The notes: generated from the sequence alone by a model not told the origin. Positions 1-12,106 are shown, numbered from the stretch's first letter. The stretch: DNA of 64,000 nucleotides from Pleodorina starrii (GCA_030267565.1 BRXU01000003.1:5493001-5557000), one strand, 5' to 3'. A program made the numbers and translations.

Positions 1-387
1 ATTTTTGCTGTATAACCTCCACGGTATGTGAATCCGGTTGTATACGGAAGCCCAAGGGTCGAGCCGTTAAAAAAAATGGCAAACTCGTCTAGCGAAACGG
101 GATAAAGCTAAGAGCACCAATAGCCTTACGCACGCATCATACCCTGCTTCTACAGATGCCATCAGGTTGGTATCTCCTGAAACAATCATCCAACGACTGC
201 TCCAACCTGACCCGCTTCCTTTTATATCCACTGGACAGGCTTTCGGTTAGATATAGATGGCTGGACAAAGGAATTCGACGATTGCAAGAACCTTGCACAG
301 GCGCGTTCCGGAAAGCACGGGTTCGCGCGCTGGGGTCGCAACGTGCGCTGAGGACGCACGCGTGCGCTCCGTGAACCCCACGCGCAG
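1..387 (+). other. unresolved 5' region of the SYP5-type SNARE gene
   Basis: This stretch ends at a good 3' splice site (AG at 386-387) that opens the first recognisable SNARE exon. Plant SYP5 proteins have roughly 15-20 residues before the point where that exon begins, normally with a conserved Trp. No exon with that pattern could be found here. An ATG at 77 stops after nine codons. A polypyrimidine-CAG at about 151 could be another acceptor. The start codon is therefore either in a very short exon that was missed or left of the window. Confidence 0.4.
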
Positions 388-2407
388 GAGACGCTCCAAG
401 TTATTCAGGAGCGGAACTTGAGGTTCCCTAATGGAGGCCCGGAGGCGTCTCGTCTCTCCGCAGCCGCACGGAAGAAGCTGGGCACGCTGGGCGTGCAGCT
501 GGACCGGCTGTTAAGATGGCTGGACAGCCCGGACGCCGAATCGCTGTAAGCACCGTCCTGCCCTGCCCCACTCCGTCCACGCTTATGCACGTCTCGGTTG
601 GCGACAAAGCGCCCGGGAAGAACACAGCGCACAGGCACACGCCTCGTGCGCCGGGCCTGAGAACGGTGGTGACGGCGGGTACCACATCGCAAATGAGTGC
701 CACGGACCTGACCTGGCCACTAGCACAAGCCCCAACGCCACGTGGCCTGCGGGGTGCCGCAATCATCATTCCACTGCGCGGGGGCCTCCTCACAAATAAA
801 GTTGGAGGCAAAGTGCAGTGGAATGGAGGAGCAGCACCGCACGCAACTCGCCAAGCACCCCCTCCCCCCTCGCTCCCCCCTCGCTCCGCCCTCACCCCCT
901 AGCTCTGACCCATCCGCCCTCATCCCCGTTTCCTCATCCCTTGGTTTGTGCGTCCGCCGAAAAACACCGCCCCCCACCCCCCACACACCGCCCCGCCTGC
1001 CTCCCATCACTGGCTGCCCTCCCGCGTGTGCCTTCCCCCCCCCCTGCCTGCCCCCCTGGAGCTTCGCAGCTCTGAGCCCGAGAAGAACCGGCGCCGGGAC
1101 CTGTTGTACGACCTGCGGAACCGGAGGGAACAGATGCAGCTGGCCATCAAGCGGAGCCAGGGGCAGGCGGACAGGTGCGGGGCGGGGACAGGCGGGGCTG
1201 GGGCTGGGGCTGGGGCTGGGGCTGGGGCTGGGGCGGGCGGACAGGTGCGGGGGGCGCTGTATTTGGGGCCGGCGGGAGGCGTGGCAAATGCGGCGGTGGG
1301 TGCTGGGAGCCGGGCGCTGCGCGGCGGAGAGGACGGGCGGGGAGGCAACCGGGCCGTGAAGTGCTCCAGCGTCCGGAGGGGCTGCGCCTTTCCCGGCCTT
1401 TCCCGGCCTCTTGGGGTGTGGCTACCGTGGCGAAGAAGTTGCTGCAGGGAGGGGACGGGCGACGGAGGCGGCTGCTTGGGGTCTTGTGTGTGTGTGTGGG
1501 TGTCATATGTGTGGGTGGGTGTCATCCGAGTGCTCACACGGGAGCGCAGCCGCATCGCCCCCTGACCCGGTACTGCGCTGCGCCTGGGGGCCTGGGGGCC
1601 TGGGCTGCAAGGTCCGGAGGCCCTGGGGGGGTCGGGGTCGTCTCCGCATGCCCCGCGCATGTATGTATGTGTGTGTGTGTGGCGCGCCGTCGCCCCGGCA
1701 GCTACATCGCGCCCTGAGATCCTGCCCCGGAGGGGCTTGCGCGCGGCGCCTCAACGCCCCGGCCCACCCTCCCATGTTTTGTTTTGCAGGGACGCGCTGT
1801 TCGGTGGCGCCAGCGGCAGCGGCGGCGGTCCTCTGCCGCCTCGCGAGACGGAGTCGACTGCCGAGCTTGACAACCGGGGGCTGCTGGGGCTGCAGCAGCA
1901 GATCATGAGGCAGCAGGACGAGGAGCTGGAGGCCATGGAGAAGACCGTCACGAGCACCAAGGTGCCGTACTGTCGTTGCGATTGCGAGCGGGCGGGCGGG
2001 AGCTTGGAAGGACATCCTCTCCCTTCTGGCACCGTATTTCTGTTGGGTCCTGTCCGTCTCCTTATGTCAGCCAGTCAGCCAGTCAGTCAGCCCCGCTTCC
2101 TTTAAATTGAGCTGTACCCTTCCGCGGCCCCCTCCCCCTCCCCTGCCCCCCCCCCCCTTGGCCTCCCTGCGCTGCGCAGCACATCGCGCTGGCTATCGGC
2201 GAGGAGGTGGACCTCCAGACTCGGCTGCTTGACGACCTGGCGGATGACGTGGACGTGACGCACAGCCGCCTGCGGGCCACCACGGCGCGCGTCAAGCAGG
2301 TGCTCAAGGCCTCTCGCGACTGGCGAGGCGGGCTGTGCATCTTTCTGCTGGTCATAACGCTGGTGGTGGTCATCATACTCACCGCCAAGCTGTCGCGGCT
2401 GTTCTGA
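388..2407 (+). CDS. SYP5: Qc-SNARE of the SYP5 (syntaxin-51/52) class, 5' end incomplete
   Basis: Tail-anchored SNARE; the plant SYP5 family acts in fusion at the prevacuolar compartment and vacuole. Four exons join in phase: 388-545, 1070-1174, 1790-1961 and 2180-2407 (220 residues visible). The first two give an N-terminal helical region including NRRRDLLYDLRNR. The third carries the start of the SNARE helix (LLGLQQQIMRQQDEELEAME). The fourth carries the second half, with the central-layer Gln in VDLQTRLLDDL, followed by a hydrophobic tail anchor (IFLLVITLVVVIILTA) and only six more residues. Spacing of the N-terminal helices, SNARE core and anchor matches Arabidopsis SYP51/52. Introns are 244-615 nt, and the second holds a GGGGCT microsatellite. 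The next gene, SFT2, is convergent and also a trafficking protein, but nothing shows co-regulation. Identification is firm; the initiator exon is missing. Confidence 0.9.
1196..1234 (+). repeat. GGGGCT hexanucleotide microsatellite in SYP5 intron
   Basis: About six tandem GGGGCT units in the intron between the second and third recognised SYP5 exons. The G-runs could form quadruplex DNA or RNA. Confidence 0.8.
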
Positions 2408-4836
2408 GGGCGGCTGTTGGGGCGAGGGAGGAGGGGAGGAGGGGCGAGGGAGGAGGGGCAGTGTGTGGGGGCGGGGATGGGCTGCCGGCCAGGAGGTTGG
2501 GGCAGCTGGCCGGGTCGGGTCGGGTTTAGGTGGCGGTTTCGGTTTCGGCGGTGGTGGTGTTGGTGGTGGTGGGGACGGGGACTGGGGCTGTTGTTGGCCT
2601 GCACTCGTAGTTGGGAAGGGGGGAGTCTGTTTGGGAAGGGGGGAGTCTGTTTGGGAAGGGGGGAGTCTGTTTGGTTGCATTACGGTAGAGAGCTCAGAGC
2701 TCGGAGAGCAAGGGGGCCAGGCAGTGGGGGCGGGGGGAGGTACCGGTAACACGGCGTGTGGCGTTTGAGACTGTCCGGCTGGCTACTGATGACTCATCAG
2801 TGATGAGGGCTGCCGTTGGGGCCAGTGGGGTAAAAAATGATACCGCAGTGGGGAGGGGCGCTGGGCGGGTAAGGTGGGCGAAGGAACCGCGGCGAAGTCA
2901 CCGTTGGAGGCGACGTTGGGGTGGGGGGTGGGATGCGGTGAGGAACCTGTCTGGGTGCCGGTGTGAAGCGTCCAGCCCCCGGCACACACCCCTGCGGGCG
3001 AGCAGCGGGGCGGACATCCATCGCACCATCGGACATTCTCGTCAACTCGTAGGATCCGGTGGTACCGGCAAACCGGCCTGACTTTGCAGCTTTTTGCAGG
3101 AAGACGCATGAAGACGCACGTTTCTTGACGCATGAAGACGAGAGCACTTGTGACGTTGTGGTGGAGGGCAATGCAAGCAGGGGTGCAGCAGGAGGCTTGA
3201 GGAGGAGGGTAGGGAGGAGACACACGGGTGGGTGGTCCCCCTCGGAGACGTTGGGGCCTGGCGACCCGGGGTCCGATGGTGGGTCCAAGAGAGGGGCGTT
3301 TGGGGAGGGCTCTATGCCGCGGCTTTTGGCACTCGGGGTCGGGGTCGGGCACAGGCCCGGGCAACAGGGAGCGGGTCCATGTCCCGGCGAAGAATAAAAT
3401 ACCGGTAACTTTCACCAATGCGTCAACCAAAGCGTCAACCGAGTTGAACTTTCGGAGCAGGAGTATTTGGGAATGAAAGCGGCAGGAAAACAGCCTGGAC
3501 AGGGAGTCCAGCTTGACAATTTGACAAAGTACCCGGAAGTAGACCCGTCAGGGCGTCCATAACGGAGGTTGGGGAACGATTCCCGTGACAGCCGCGGCGT
3601 ATTCCGCCGGGCATGTGTGTCAGTCGACCTGACGAAGCCAATTTAGATCACGTATGCGTACACCTTCCCCGTCTCCCCGGGTATATGCACGGAAGGTCCT
3701 CGCGGCCCCCATTCCCCCCCCCTCCCTTCCCCTTCCTGCCTGCCTGCCTGCCTGCCTGCGAGAATGCACCTGAAACACCCAGGATCTACCAGTGACACGT
3801 CGGCCGTGTCATAAGGAACACAGCTCACGAGAAGACAACCGTCGTCAAACGGAGAAACTACCACGCCGCGCGGGCGGGCGGGAAGAGTGGTTTGGCAGCA
3901 CTCCCGTCCGCTGAGGCGCGGAGTGACTCCGTTCGAATGACTGGACACGTGGACAGCCTACCCAAGGACGTCCCCTGCCTTTCATTTTCGTTTCCGGGCC
4001 GCGTGCCACCCCACCGAACGCGGTGGTCTCTTCTCCGGCAGCCGCGCCTCTGCCAGCATGGCAGTCTCCCACTGGGGCAGGCGCCGACGCCGCCGAGGGC
4101 ACTGGAGCCCACAGCAGCCGCTGCTGCGGTGTCACTGCATCGGTCAGCCTTGCGGTCAGCCTCGTGGTCCTCGGATCAGCAATCTGAGGCACACCGCCGC
4201 AGCTGCGTCCGCCCGCAAGCACCGCCACACCACCACCGTCCGCTAAATCGTCAGTGCTCTGTTCATGTGCTGCGCAGCAGGAGCCCTACGGTCTCCTCCG
4301 CAGGAAAACCGCCTCCTGCAGCTGTGGGGCACGGCCCAAACCCGAAGCCGGAAGTCGCGCTCCGAAACCCTAAAACTACCGGTATCGGCACGTCGCTGAG
4401 GCCTCCCGCGCGCCAGTCTGGGCATCCGCAGCTGCTGCGCCGCTGTCGCGCCGCTCTCACGACCAGCGTCAAACACACGGCGGCGGCGCCGTGCGCTCCC
4501 GCCGCCGCGGATCCCAGCACCGCAGGCGCTGCAGGCACCATACCGCCTCGCGCCGCACCAAGGTCCCTGCTGCGCCGCTGCTACTTCCACGCTCCCGGTG
4601 CCACTTGCTGCTGCTGCGCCGCTTGCTGCCGCTTGCCAACTCCACCACCCCTCTCCTCACCGCAGTTTGCTTACCGCTGCGGCGGTGTGGGCCGGGGGCT
4701 CAAGTGGCGGTGCTGAGCAGCGGTTGGCACCACGTGAGGCGCCCCCGGCCCACACACACCGTCCCGCTACGCTCCACACTCCGCTGTGCTCCGGCAGCAG
4801 GGCTCTCCCGCTCCCTCCACCACCACCACTCGCCCA
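2408..4836. other. convergent intergenic region, no gene recognised
   Basis: This lies between the 3' ends of SYP5 (+) and SFT2 (-), so it should contain both 3' UTRs. It is G-rich to about 2760. It also has a CCTG run near 3738-3759, and 3890-4716 is GC-rich with long open frames on both strands whose translations are Pro/Ala/Arg low complexity. No family, splice pattern or domain was recognised. A lineage-specific gene cannot be excluded. Confidence 0.5.
2611..2672 (+). repeat. 20-bp tandem repeat, three copies
   Basis: The unit TTGGGAAGGGGGGAGTCTGT is repeated three times without change, just downstream of the SYP5 stop codon and probably in its 3' UTR. Confidence 0.85.
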
Positions 4837-6430
4837 CTACTTGGCCACCATGGCATACACGCTGCTGAAGCAGCGCATGGCCGCCTGGTAGAACAGCCCC
4901 AGCATGAACTTGACGCCGTTCGCTCCGCCGGGGAAGTACGACATGAGGTAGTACAGCAACGCCACGACCTGCGCTCCTCGCGATAGGGTGTGGCGAGGGA
5001 GGGAGGGACGGAGGAAGGGAGGCGGCGTGCGTCGGGATACGGCCCCACGCGGATGGGAGTCGCACGGCAGGCCTCGCCGGTGGACAGGTCCCGCCGGTGG
5101 GTGGCTGGTTGGCTGTGGTCCCCAGGCCGCGGCAGCGTGGACATGGCGTACCCGGACCCATATCTGGACGCCCGCCCCCTTCCCGCCTCCAGGGTGCCAC
5201 TCCCGCCACCCCTGGTGCAACACCCCCCCTTCCGTTTCGGCCAGGGGCGAAATGAGTCCGTCTTGCGTCCCCTTCAAACCTGCCCGTTTTCCCCGCGGGC
5301 CGCGGCTCTGGTGTGCCATGGTGGCCCACGGGGGGGGGGGAGAGAGAGAGAGACACGATCCCTGTGCGACACTCAGGGACTCCTATTGCTATGAGTTGTG
5401 TTTCTCTGTCTCTATTGCTTCGCCGTTTCCGCTGGGGGGAGATCGGTTTCCCGCCGCACCTGCAGCCCGGAGCACAGCAGCGACAGAAGGTACGACCGCA
5501 TGATGAGCGCGGCGTACAGAGTCGCAACGACGCTGCCGATGTAACCTGGTGTGGGACAGGAAGACGGCGAAGAGGGGCGGGGATAAGGAGTGAGGGTGGG
5601 GGTGGGTGTTGGGAGACGGTGACGGTCTGGGCTGGGGCTGGGCTGGGAAGAGGTACATGGTGTGGGTAAGCCACAGGGCTGACACCGAGAAGGGGTTGGT
5701 TTGGGCTGGTGTGCCGTTGGTTGGTGGGGGTAGAGGGTATATGGATTTTGGGGGGTGTCGGTTACTTGCGAGCTGCGGGTGGCGGGGGATTGCGCCAAAG
5801 AGCTGGACGCGGCAGCGGTTGGGGGTCACCCACCTAGAGAGTAAGGCAACCGCTCAGCCGACATCATGTGCTGCAATTGCTGCTTCCAGCCGCGAAGCTG
5901 CATGAAGCCGATCATGATGCTGAGGCAGCCCAAGGTGAAGCTTAGCGCGAACTTCGAGGGCGTCAAAATGATGACCGGGAGGAAAAGCATGAACGCCAGT
6001 ATCAAGAAGACCGCTCCAGCTGCCATGAACGAGAAGAAGTAGACTAATGCTTGGCCAGTCGGTAAGCTGCGAACGCGGGCGCCTGTCTAGTCAGCTACGA
6101 CCTGTTGCTGCAGCGCCATCCGTCGATGTAAGCGTCTCGTTTTGCTGGGCGTCCGCACCTGAAAGCCTCCCCACTTGCAACGGTATTGACACCAGTAGTA
6201 ATTCCAGTTTGTACCGTTTTGAAGGATTCGGAAAGGAAACCGGTAACTTTTGAGCCCGCCTGCTCAGCGGACTGGAAGAGCGCTGAACCCGAGCTTGTAG
6301 ATGCACCACCGCCGGCCTCAACGTCACCCCCGTGGCTCGAGTAGTTTTGCCAGTCGGCGAGCAGCGACGGTTGCGCATTCTGGGTTCCGCGTGCACCCCC
6401 GGCGCCTATGGCCTTAAAAAATCCCTCCAT
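4837..6430 (-). CDS. SFT2: SFT2-family vesicle transport protein
   Basis: Multi-pass Golgi/endosome membrane protein; yeast Sft2 works in retrograde fusion with the Golgi. Four exons in phase on the minus strand: 6159-6430, 5834-6066, 5460-5545 and 4837-4968, giving 240 residues. Residues 1-90 form a polar Gly/Ser-rich cytosolic N-terminus. Four hydrophobic segments follow: YFFSFMAAGAVFLILAFMLF with LPVIILTPSKFA, FTLGCLSIMIGFMQL, GSVVATLYAALIMRSYLLSL and VVALLYYLMSYFPGGANGVK. The KFALSFTLG stretch, the following QL..M.S..RLPYS stretch and the YFPGG turn are family hallmarks. The ATG at 6430 gives the normal length. Intron donors are GTGCGG, GTGGGT and GTGCGG. Confidence 0.92.
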
Positions 6431-8156
6431 GGTGGCAGCCTATCTATGGACGGCAATCCTTGAACGCCTACAGCGATGAAACTCGACGGCCCTTACGAAA
6501 GGTTAGTTTTGTATTGTCGTACAGTACGGGGCCAACCGCCGAGCCCCACAAGGGACAAGGCCATTCTCGTTATTCAGGTGTGCCAAGCCCTCCTGACCGG
6601 CCCCACCGTCGAGGCGGAATCACCAGAATAATGGTCACAGCAAAGCTGCTCCTTCATTATGGTGATTGCGTACGTAGGTATCGGCCTGTTTCCCTGGGGC
6701 CGACGGGCTTCTCCCGTTGCAGCTTTCGAATTGCCGTCAGGTCTATTGGATGCGCCTGCTCATGAATGACCGGATCCTGTTGCCATTTAGGGAGCCTGAT
6801 CGCCTGATTCCCTCGTGGTCGCGCGTTCCTCTGATCGTAACCCAGGATTTCCTCGGCCTTCTTTGGGTGGCTGGTTCTGCCTGACCCGGTTGCGCTTTCC
6901 TCGGCCTCGGTCGTATCCTCTGCAGTGCACGGCCCACTGGCCCGCCAGCTCTACCCCCTGAACGACCCTCGGGAGGTTCAGGACTCTGGAGCCCACTGTG
7001 CCGTGTGCCCACGACTGCCAGGTCGCCCATCCCTATCCGAGAACACTCCACCGTCCACACCCCAGAGCCCGGCCCGCTTGCGCTCGCCGAGTGTTCCCTG
7101 GCCCGTTTGCCACCGTCGCCTCTCCGACGATTACATCGCTGCGCTTCGTCCCTTCACTCCTCCCTTCACTCCCCAGGCTCTGGCGTCGCGGCCGGTGGGC
7201 GCAACACGCACCTCCTCACTCACGCCACCCGACGTGTACAAGCAGGCAAAGCAATGGACGTTTCCCCTACCTTACCAACCAACCAAGTAACCGACCAACC
7301 AACCAACACGTGACCACACAGCCCACGAGTGCACGTCTCTGAGGATCGAACCGACAGTGTAACCAACCAGTCGCCCTGCTTCGCTCCCCCCTTCTCTCTC
7401 TCTCTCTCCCTCACGCGCTCCCCCAGTTGGTCGCCAAACCCAACACGAGCTCCGCTGCGCACCCGCGTGACGAGGACCCCGCCTGCCTGCTCGCCTGTCT
7501 GCCTGCTTGCCCGCCTGCCTGCCTGCCTGCTCGCCTGCCTGCTCGCCTAAACAACTCGCAACCTAACAACACGGCAACAGCTGCGCGCACGCGCGGACCC
7601 ACCGACCGCTCATCACGCCCACGCGGGCTCCCTTGCGGGGCCCCCCGCCCCCTCCCAGGCTCCAGCCCCACCGCCTGCTGCCCCAATCCATCCGCGCATT
7701 GCGATCGACCGCACAGACCGGTTCACAGACAGGTTCACTCGCTCAACAAACGCTCCGCCATCCGTGGTACCGCCGACTCGCCGACTCGCCTCAACCTACT
7801 CCCTTGCCTGGCGACTGGAGACAGGAATGGCTGCGACGACCTGCGATGGCGGCCACGCAGCCCATCCCACCTCAGCCCAGGAGGAAGGAAACCCATGGCC
7901 AAGCACACACACAAGACACAACCCGCGGCACGGGAGCTCCCCGCCCCCCCGCGCCTCGCCGCCCTGCTCTGCCCGCCTTCCCTCGCCCCTCGTCCCTCCC
8001 CTGCCCCGCCTCTCTACGCGCCTCGCGTCTGCACCGTCCGTCCCTCAGTCTGCCTCCAAGCCAGCGTGCCTATTTAGGCCGCCACCATACTCCTCGTCCC
8101 TCCTCTCTTCTCAGCGCGCCTCCCCCTCCGTCTCCTTCTTCGCTGAGAAATTCTTT
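6431..8156. other. intergenic: SFT2 upstream region and glycosyltransferase 3' region
   Basis: This should hold the SFT2 promoter and 5' UTR next to 6430 and the 3' UTR of the glycosyltransferase gene at the other end. It contains CCAA-rich tracts (about 7276-7310) and a CCTG/CCTGCTCG tetranucleotide region (about 7480-7550). Open frames on the plus strand translate to Pro/Ser/Thr low complexity and show no family. A TGTAA word on the minus strand near 7128-7132 could be the glycosyltransferase poly(A) signal. Confidence 0.45.
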
Positions 8157-8600
8157 TTATACCCCCTCCGTCCCCTAGGAAGTGCCTGAGAGTTAGGGCA
8201 CTGAATTGGTGACCGAGAGGTCACCATTTCGATCCCGGCCTTCGCAGAGGGCTGGGTGACCGATGGGGGCCCTGGTGTGGGAACGAACAGCAGGTGATCG
8301 CATGGCTCTTTAGCCATGTCCCTGTCCCCTGCACTGGTAGAACTCATCACGGTTGAATGTTCAAACAATGATGTGTCTGGCACATCTGGGAAGAATGCGT
8401 GCGGGTACCCAGATGTGATCTGAGTGAGACGGAGCCCAGATACGGAGTGGGTGGGAGAAGCAACCCATCTTAGTCAAAAAGGCGGTCACCGCGGTAATGG
8501 GCTGTACCCGCCGATGAGGCATCAGTCTGTTCCCTTAACCCACGCAAGGGCTTACGGTCCAGCGTAATACTTTCTTTCTTTCTTTCTTATACCCCCTCCG
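8157..8600 (+). mobile_element. tRNA-derived SINE with 14-bp target-site duplication
   Basis: The element proper is about 8171-8586. Near its left end are an A-box-like stretch (TAGGGCACTGAATTGG, 8194-8209) and a B-box-like stretch (CATTTCGATCCC, about 8225-8236), the internal RNA polymerase III promoter of tRNA-derived SINEs. The right end is a short CTTT tail (8570-8588). Identical 14-bp direct repeats TTATACCCCCTCCG flank it at 8157-8170 and 8587-8600, as expected from target-primed retrotransposition. There is no coding capacity. It is inserted at the stop codon of the minus-strand glycosyltransferase gene, in antisense orientation to it. Confidence 0.85.
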
Positions 8601-11600
8601 CCTCCCCCTCCCCCTCCCCCTCCGCCGGCGGGCACAGCTCATCGTACCGCGTCCGTTGCCCATCCAGCCAGAACTCATAGCCCGGATCCGCGCGCTCCGC
8701 CGACCCCACAATCAGCCCTCGCAGCGCCTCCAACCGCGCCTTGCCGTCCCAGCCGTTGCCGTGCACGATCGCCGGCGTCGCATTCGTCAGGTTGTTTGCC
8801 CAGCGCCACCCCACCGCCCCACCCCCACCGCCACCACCCGCACCCCCACCACCCCCACGGCCGCGGGCTGCCACCGCCAGATTCTGCGACGCCAGGAAGA
8901 CGCTGTAGAAAAAGTCCGTCCTGATGTCCATTGTGATGCCGTATGGGTTGTCATCGAAGAGGTAGGCGCAGGCCAGCAGCGCCTGGTCGTCGGGTTCTAG
9001 ACAGGAGCAGCAGCCGGGGAGCCAGTTAGAGGTGGAGGAGGGGCCGCGGAGGGACTCTGGAGGGAGGGAGGGGAGGGAGCCGGGAGGTCGGGAGAGGGAG
9101 GGAGGGAAAGGGGGGAGGGGCGGCGGTGGGGTTTGGGGATTGGGAGGGGAAGAGCAGGCTGCCTGACTGGTATACGTAAACATGTAAATGGGCCCCGGAG
9201 CCCGGCCCGGCCCAGGCGCAGTCGGGAGGCAATTGGACGCCGCCGCGCCCTCGGCCCACCAGTTCCGTCCTCACCCTGCTGGGCCCTCCTGCCTCCGTCG
9301 GTTGCCCTCCCAGTACCGCCCCACCCACCCACCCACCCACCCACCCACCCACACACCCACACACGCGGCCAGCCACCCACCCACCCACCCACCCACACAC
9401 CCACCCAGCCAGCCAGCCACCCACCCACACACGCGGCCAGCCACCCACCCACCCACCCACCCACCCACACACACACGCGGCCAGCCACCCACCCACCCAG
9501 TCACCCGAGCGGCTCACCTACGATGTCGCGCAGGTACTTCTCCACCACGACCGCCCGCCCCATGAAACCCCCCGAGTTGATGAACCGGTTGGGGAGCGGC
9601 GACGGATGGCCCCCCTGCGACCGCCGCTCCACCTCCTCCTTCCCACCCTGCCGCTGCGCCGCTGCCGCCGTCGCCTTCGCCCCCTCCGCCAGCACCGACC
9701 TCCGCTGCTGCTGCTGCGCCACCTCGCCCGAACCAGCCCCAGCCCCAGCCTCAGCTGCCGCGACCGCCGCCACCGCCGGCGCGCCTGCAGACCCGGCCCC
9801 TTCGCCGCCGCCGCCGCCATCGTAGAAGCGGCACCACGGCACGAACTGCGGCGGCCAGCAGTTGATCTCCGTCGCCACCGTCATGACGGGCGCGCCGCGG
9901 GCGAGGTAGCGCTCCAGCAGCGCCGCCGTCGAGGTCTGCGCAAGCGTGTCGGTAGCGTCGACGATGAGTACGACATCCGACGGCGCCACCGACGGCGCCG
10001 CCAGCGCGTGCAGCAGCACCGGCAGCTTCTGCGATTTGACCATCCGGTGTTCAAACTCCGGACCGCTTAGCGTCAGCCCGGCGACGTGGACCGTCATGTT
10101 GCTGGCGGCGGCGGTGTCGAGCAGGTAGCGGCACAGCTGGCCCACGAGTTCCGAACGGATCGAGGGGTCGGCGGCGCGCAGCGGCGCGAGCACGTGCACC
10201 GCCGGCGGCGGCGCGCGGCGGCGCGCGAGGAACAGAGTGGCGACGGTGGCGCGGTTCGGCGCCGATGCCGGCGCGGCGGCCGCCGCCGCCGCCCCCGGCG
10301 GCGGCCACGGCCGCTCGCGCAAGTCCTGCTCCGAGACCGGTACGCCGTCGAAGCCACCCCAGAAGGCGGCCAGCCCGCCCGCCGCCGCCGCGCCGAGGAG
10401 CGACGCGGCCTGCAGCCGCGCCGTCGCGGCGGCCGCGGCGCCGGCGGTGGCGGCGGGGGCCGTCGGCAGCACCAGCACCGCGGCATGCACGGCGCCGCGT
10501 TCCAAAAGCTTCCGTACGACCTCCAAGGCGGCTTTATCGTCCTCCGCGTCCTCGTTGTCGCCGCCGCCGCCGACGCGGCCGCCGCCCGCGTGATGCAGGT
10601 TCACCTGTACGACAACGCCTGGCGGCGGCGCCGCCGCCGCCACCGCCGCCGCGGGCAGAAGCTCCTTGAGCTCCGCATCCAGGCCGCCGCCGCCGCCGTC
10701 ACCGCCGCCCTCCAGCAACCGCATGCGGCCGCGGTGGAGGCCCGTCAGCGCCGCCGACACGTTTGCCAGCCGCGGGTACGACGGCATCAGGCCGACGGCC
10801 GTGAACGGCAATTGTACCGCCACGTCAAAGGCGCACAGCCCCGGACCAAAGAACTCCAGGAAGGCCCCGCAGCGGCCGCTGCCGCCACCGCCGCCGCCCT
10901 CGCCGTCGAAGACGTCGCCGCCGCCGTCGCCGTCGACCTCGCAGGCCGTGCTAGAGTTGGTGGCGGCGGCGGCGGCGGCACGCAGCGCGTGTTGCAGCTG
11001 GCTGCAGGCCCACAGCTGCTCGCCAAGCGGCTCGCCCACATGCGCCGCCACCTGGCCGGTGGACGGATGGGAGGGTTTTAGGGTTTTAGGGTTTTCAACA
11101 TCATCAACATCAAGACCCCCACCAGCTGAATCCTCTCCTGCGCGGATCCTGCTCGCGGACACATTCCCTGCACCCACACGCACACACACGCACAGACAGA
11201 CAGACACACACCTGCGCGGCTCCAAAGTGCACCACCTCCAGGTGCGACGCGGCGCGCTCCCGGAGGTGACGGCCCAAGCAGCGCTCCAGGGAGCCGGAGC
11301 GGTGGTACAGAGCCAGGCCGACCACCAACGCCGCGATCAGCAGCGCCAGCAGCACGCGGGAGCACTTACCTGCCGCGGCAGGGCGAGGGAGGGTAGAGAG
11401 TGCGGACCGCAGCGCAGGGACTGGGGCAAAGGCAAGGTTGGAGGGCGGAGGGAGGCGGCGGAGCAGGGCGCGGCGGCGGCGGCGGGCCGGGGCAGGCAGG
11501 CGGAGGGGTATGGGCGGGAGCGTGCTGGTGCTGGTGTGTGGTGGATGTGTTGCGCAACAGACGCCCTCCGTGGTCGGGTACCTCCCTCCGGGTAGAGGGC

Positions 11601-12106
11601 CGCGCCGCGAGGGGCGTGTTGCGTGGTGGCACGATGCTACAAAGCGGAGCTGCGCTGCTCGGCGCTGCATGTGGCGCTGCTCGGCGCTGTATGTGTGTGT
11701 GTGTGTGTGTGTATGTACCGCAGCGAAGCAACGCACATGCGTGGAATGAGTTGCTGAGGTGGCATATCGCACATGCCAGCGCATGATCCGTTCGTCCGTT
11801 CGTTCGTCCGTCCGTGGGGCCCTATGTAAACCGGCATTGTAAACCGGCATTGAATTGAGGGTCAAGCACTCCAACTGACCCAACCGTGATGTGACTGGAG
11901 GATCAAGCACTCCAACCCAAGGCGACCCCGCCATGAGGCGACCCCGGACTCAAACCCGGAGCGTTCTCGGGCTTACGGATGGATGCTGCGTTTTGGCTGT
12001 CACTTAGTTCGCCCGTTCGTTCGTCCCAGGAGCACGCCGCGCGCCACTCACTCTTGATCTCAGATTGAACGGTGACCAGGCATGCCCCAACATCCCGCCG
12101 GGTCAT
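8587..12106 (-). CDS. PLOD/LH3-type glycosyltransferase, single-pass type II membrane protein
   Basis: Four in-phase exons: 12052-12106, 11212-11369, 9518-11051 and 8587-8996 (718 residues). A short cytosolic N-terminus precedes a signal anchor at about residues 24-40 (VLLALLIAALVVGLALY), so the catalytic part faces the secretory lumen. The C-terminal half matches the glycosyltransferase domain of procollagen lysyl hydroxylases: DATDT (436-440, metal/sugar-nucleotide acidic motif), ATEINCWP (464-471), RFINSGGFMG (560-569), the PDDQ acidic motif, then TPAIVHGNG. In PLOD3/LH3 this domain transfers galactose or glucose to hydroxylysine. No dioxygenase (hydroxylase) domain is present, so the acceptor is unknown; a cell-wall or matrix glycoprotein is plausible. 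Residues 72-430 are Ala/Gly-rich and lower complexity. The first exon is chosen on phase and donor alone and is the least certain part. The TAA stop lies inside the SINE target duplication. Confidence 0.85.
9318..9500 (+). repeat. CCCA microsatellite block in glycosyltransferase intron
   Basis: Long runs of CCCA are broken three times by CACACACGCGGCCAGC-like spacers, so a higher-order unit has itself been duplicated. It lies in the last intron, between 8996 and 9518. Open frames across it (Trp-Val-Gly-Gly repeats) are artefacts. Confidence 0.85.
11073..11095 (+). repeat. interstitial TTTTAGGG telomere-like tract
   Basis: Nearly three units of the Chlamydomonas-type telomere repeat inside the second intron of the glycosyltransferase gene, 22 nt upstream of the exon start at 11051 in the sense direction (as CCCTAAAA). 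Confidence 0.85.

Noticed and set aside
4058..4716. Open frames on both strands in GC-rich DNA between SYP5 and SFT2
   Set aside because: The translations are compositionally biased, lack domains, and offer no convincing exon structure.
9026..9517. Trp-Val-Gly-Gly repeat frames resembling a repeat protein
   Set aside because: They are translation of CCCA/CCAC microsatellite DNA lying in the last intron of the glycosyltransferase gene.
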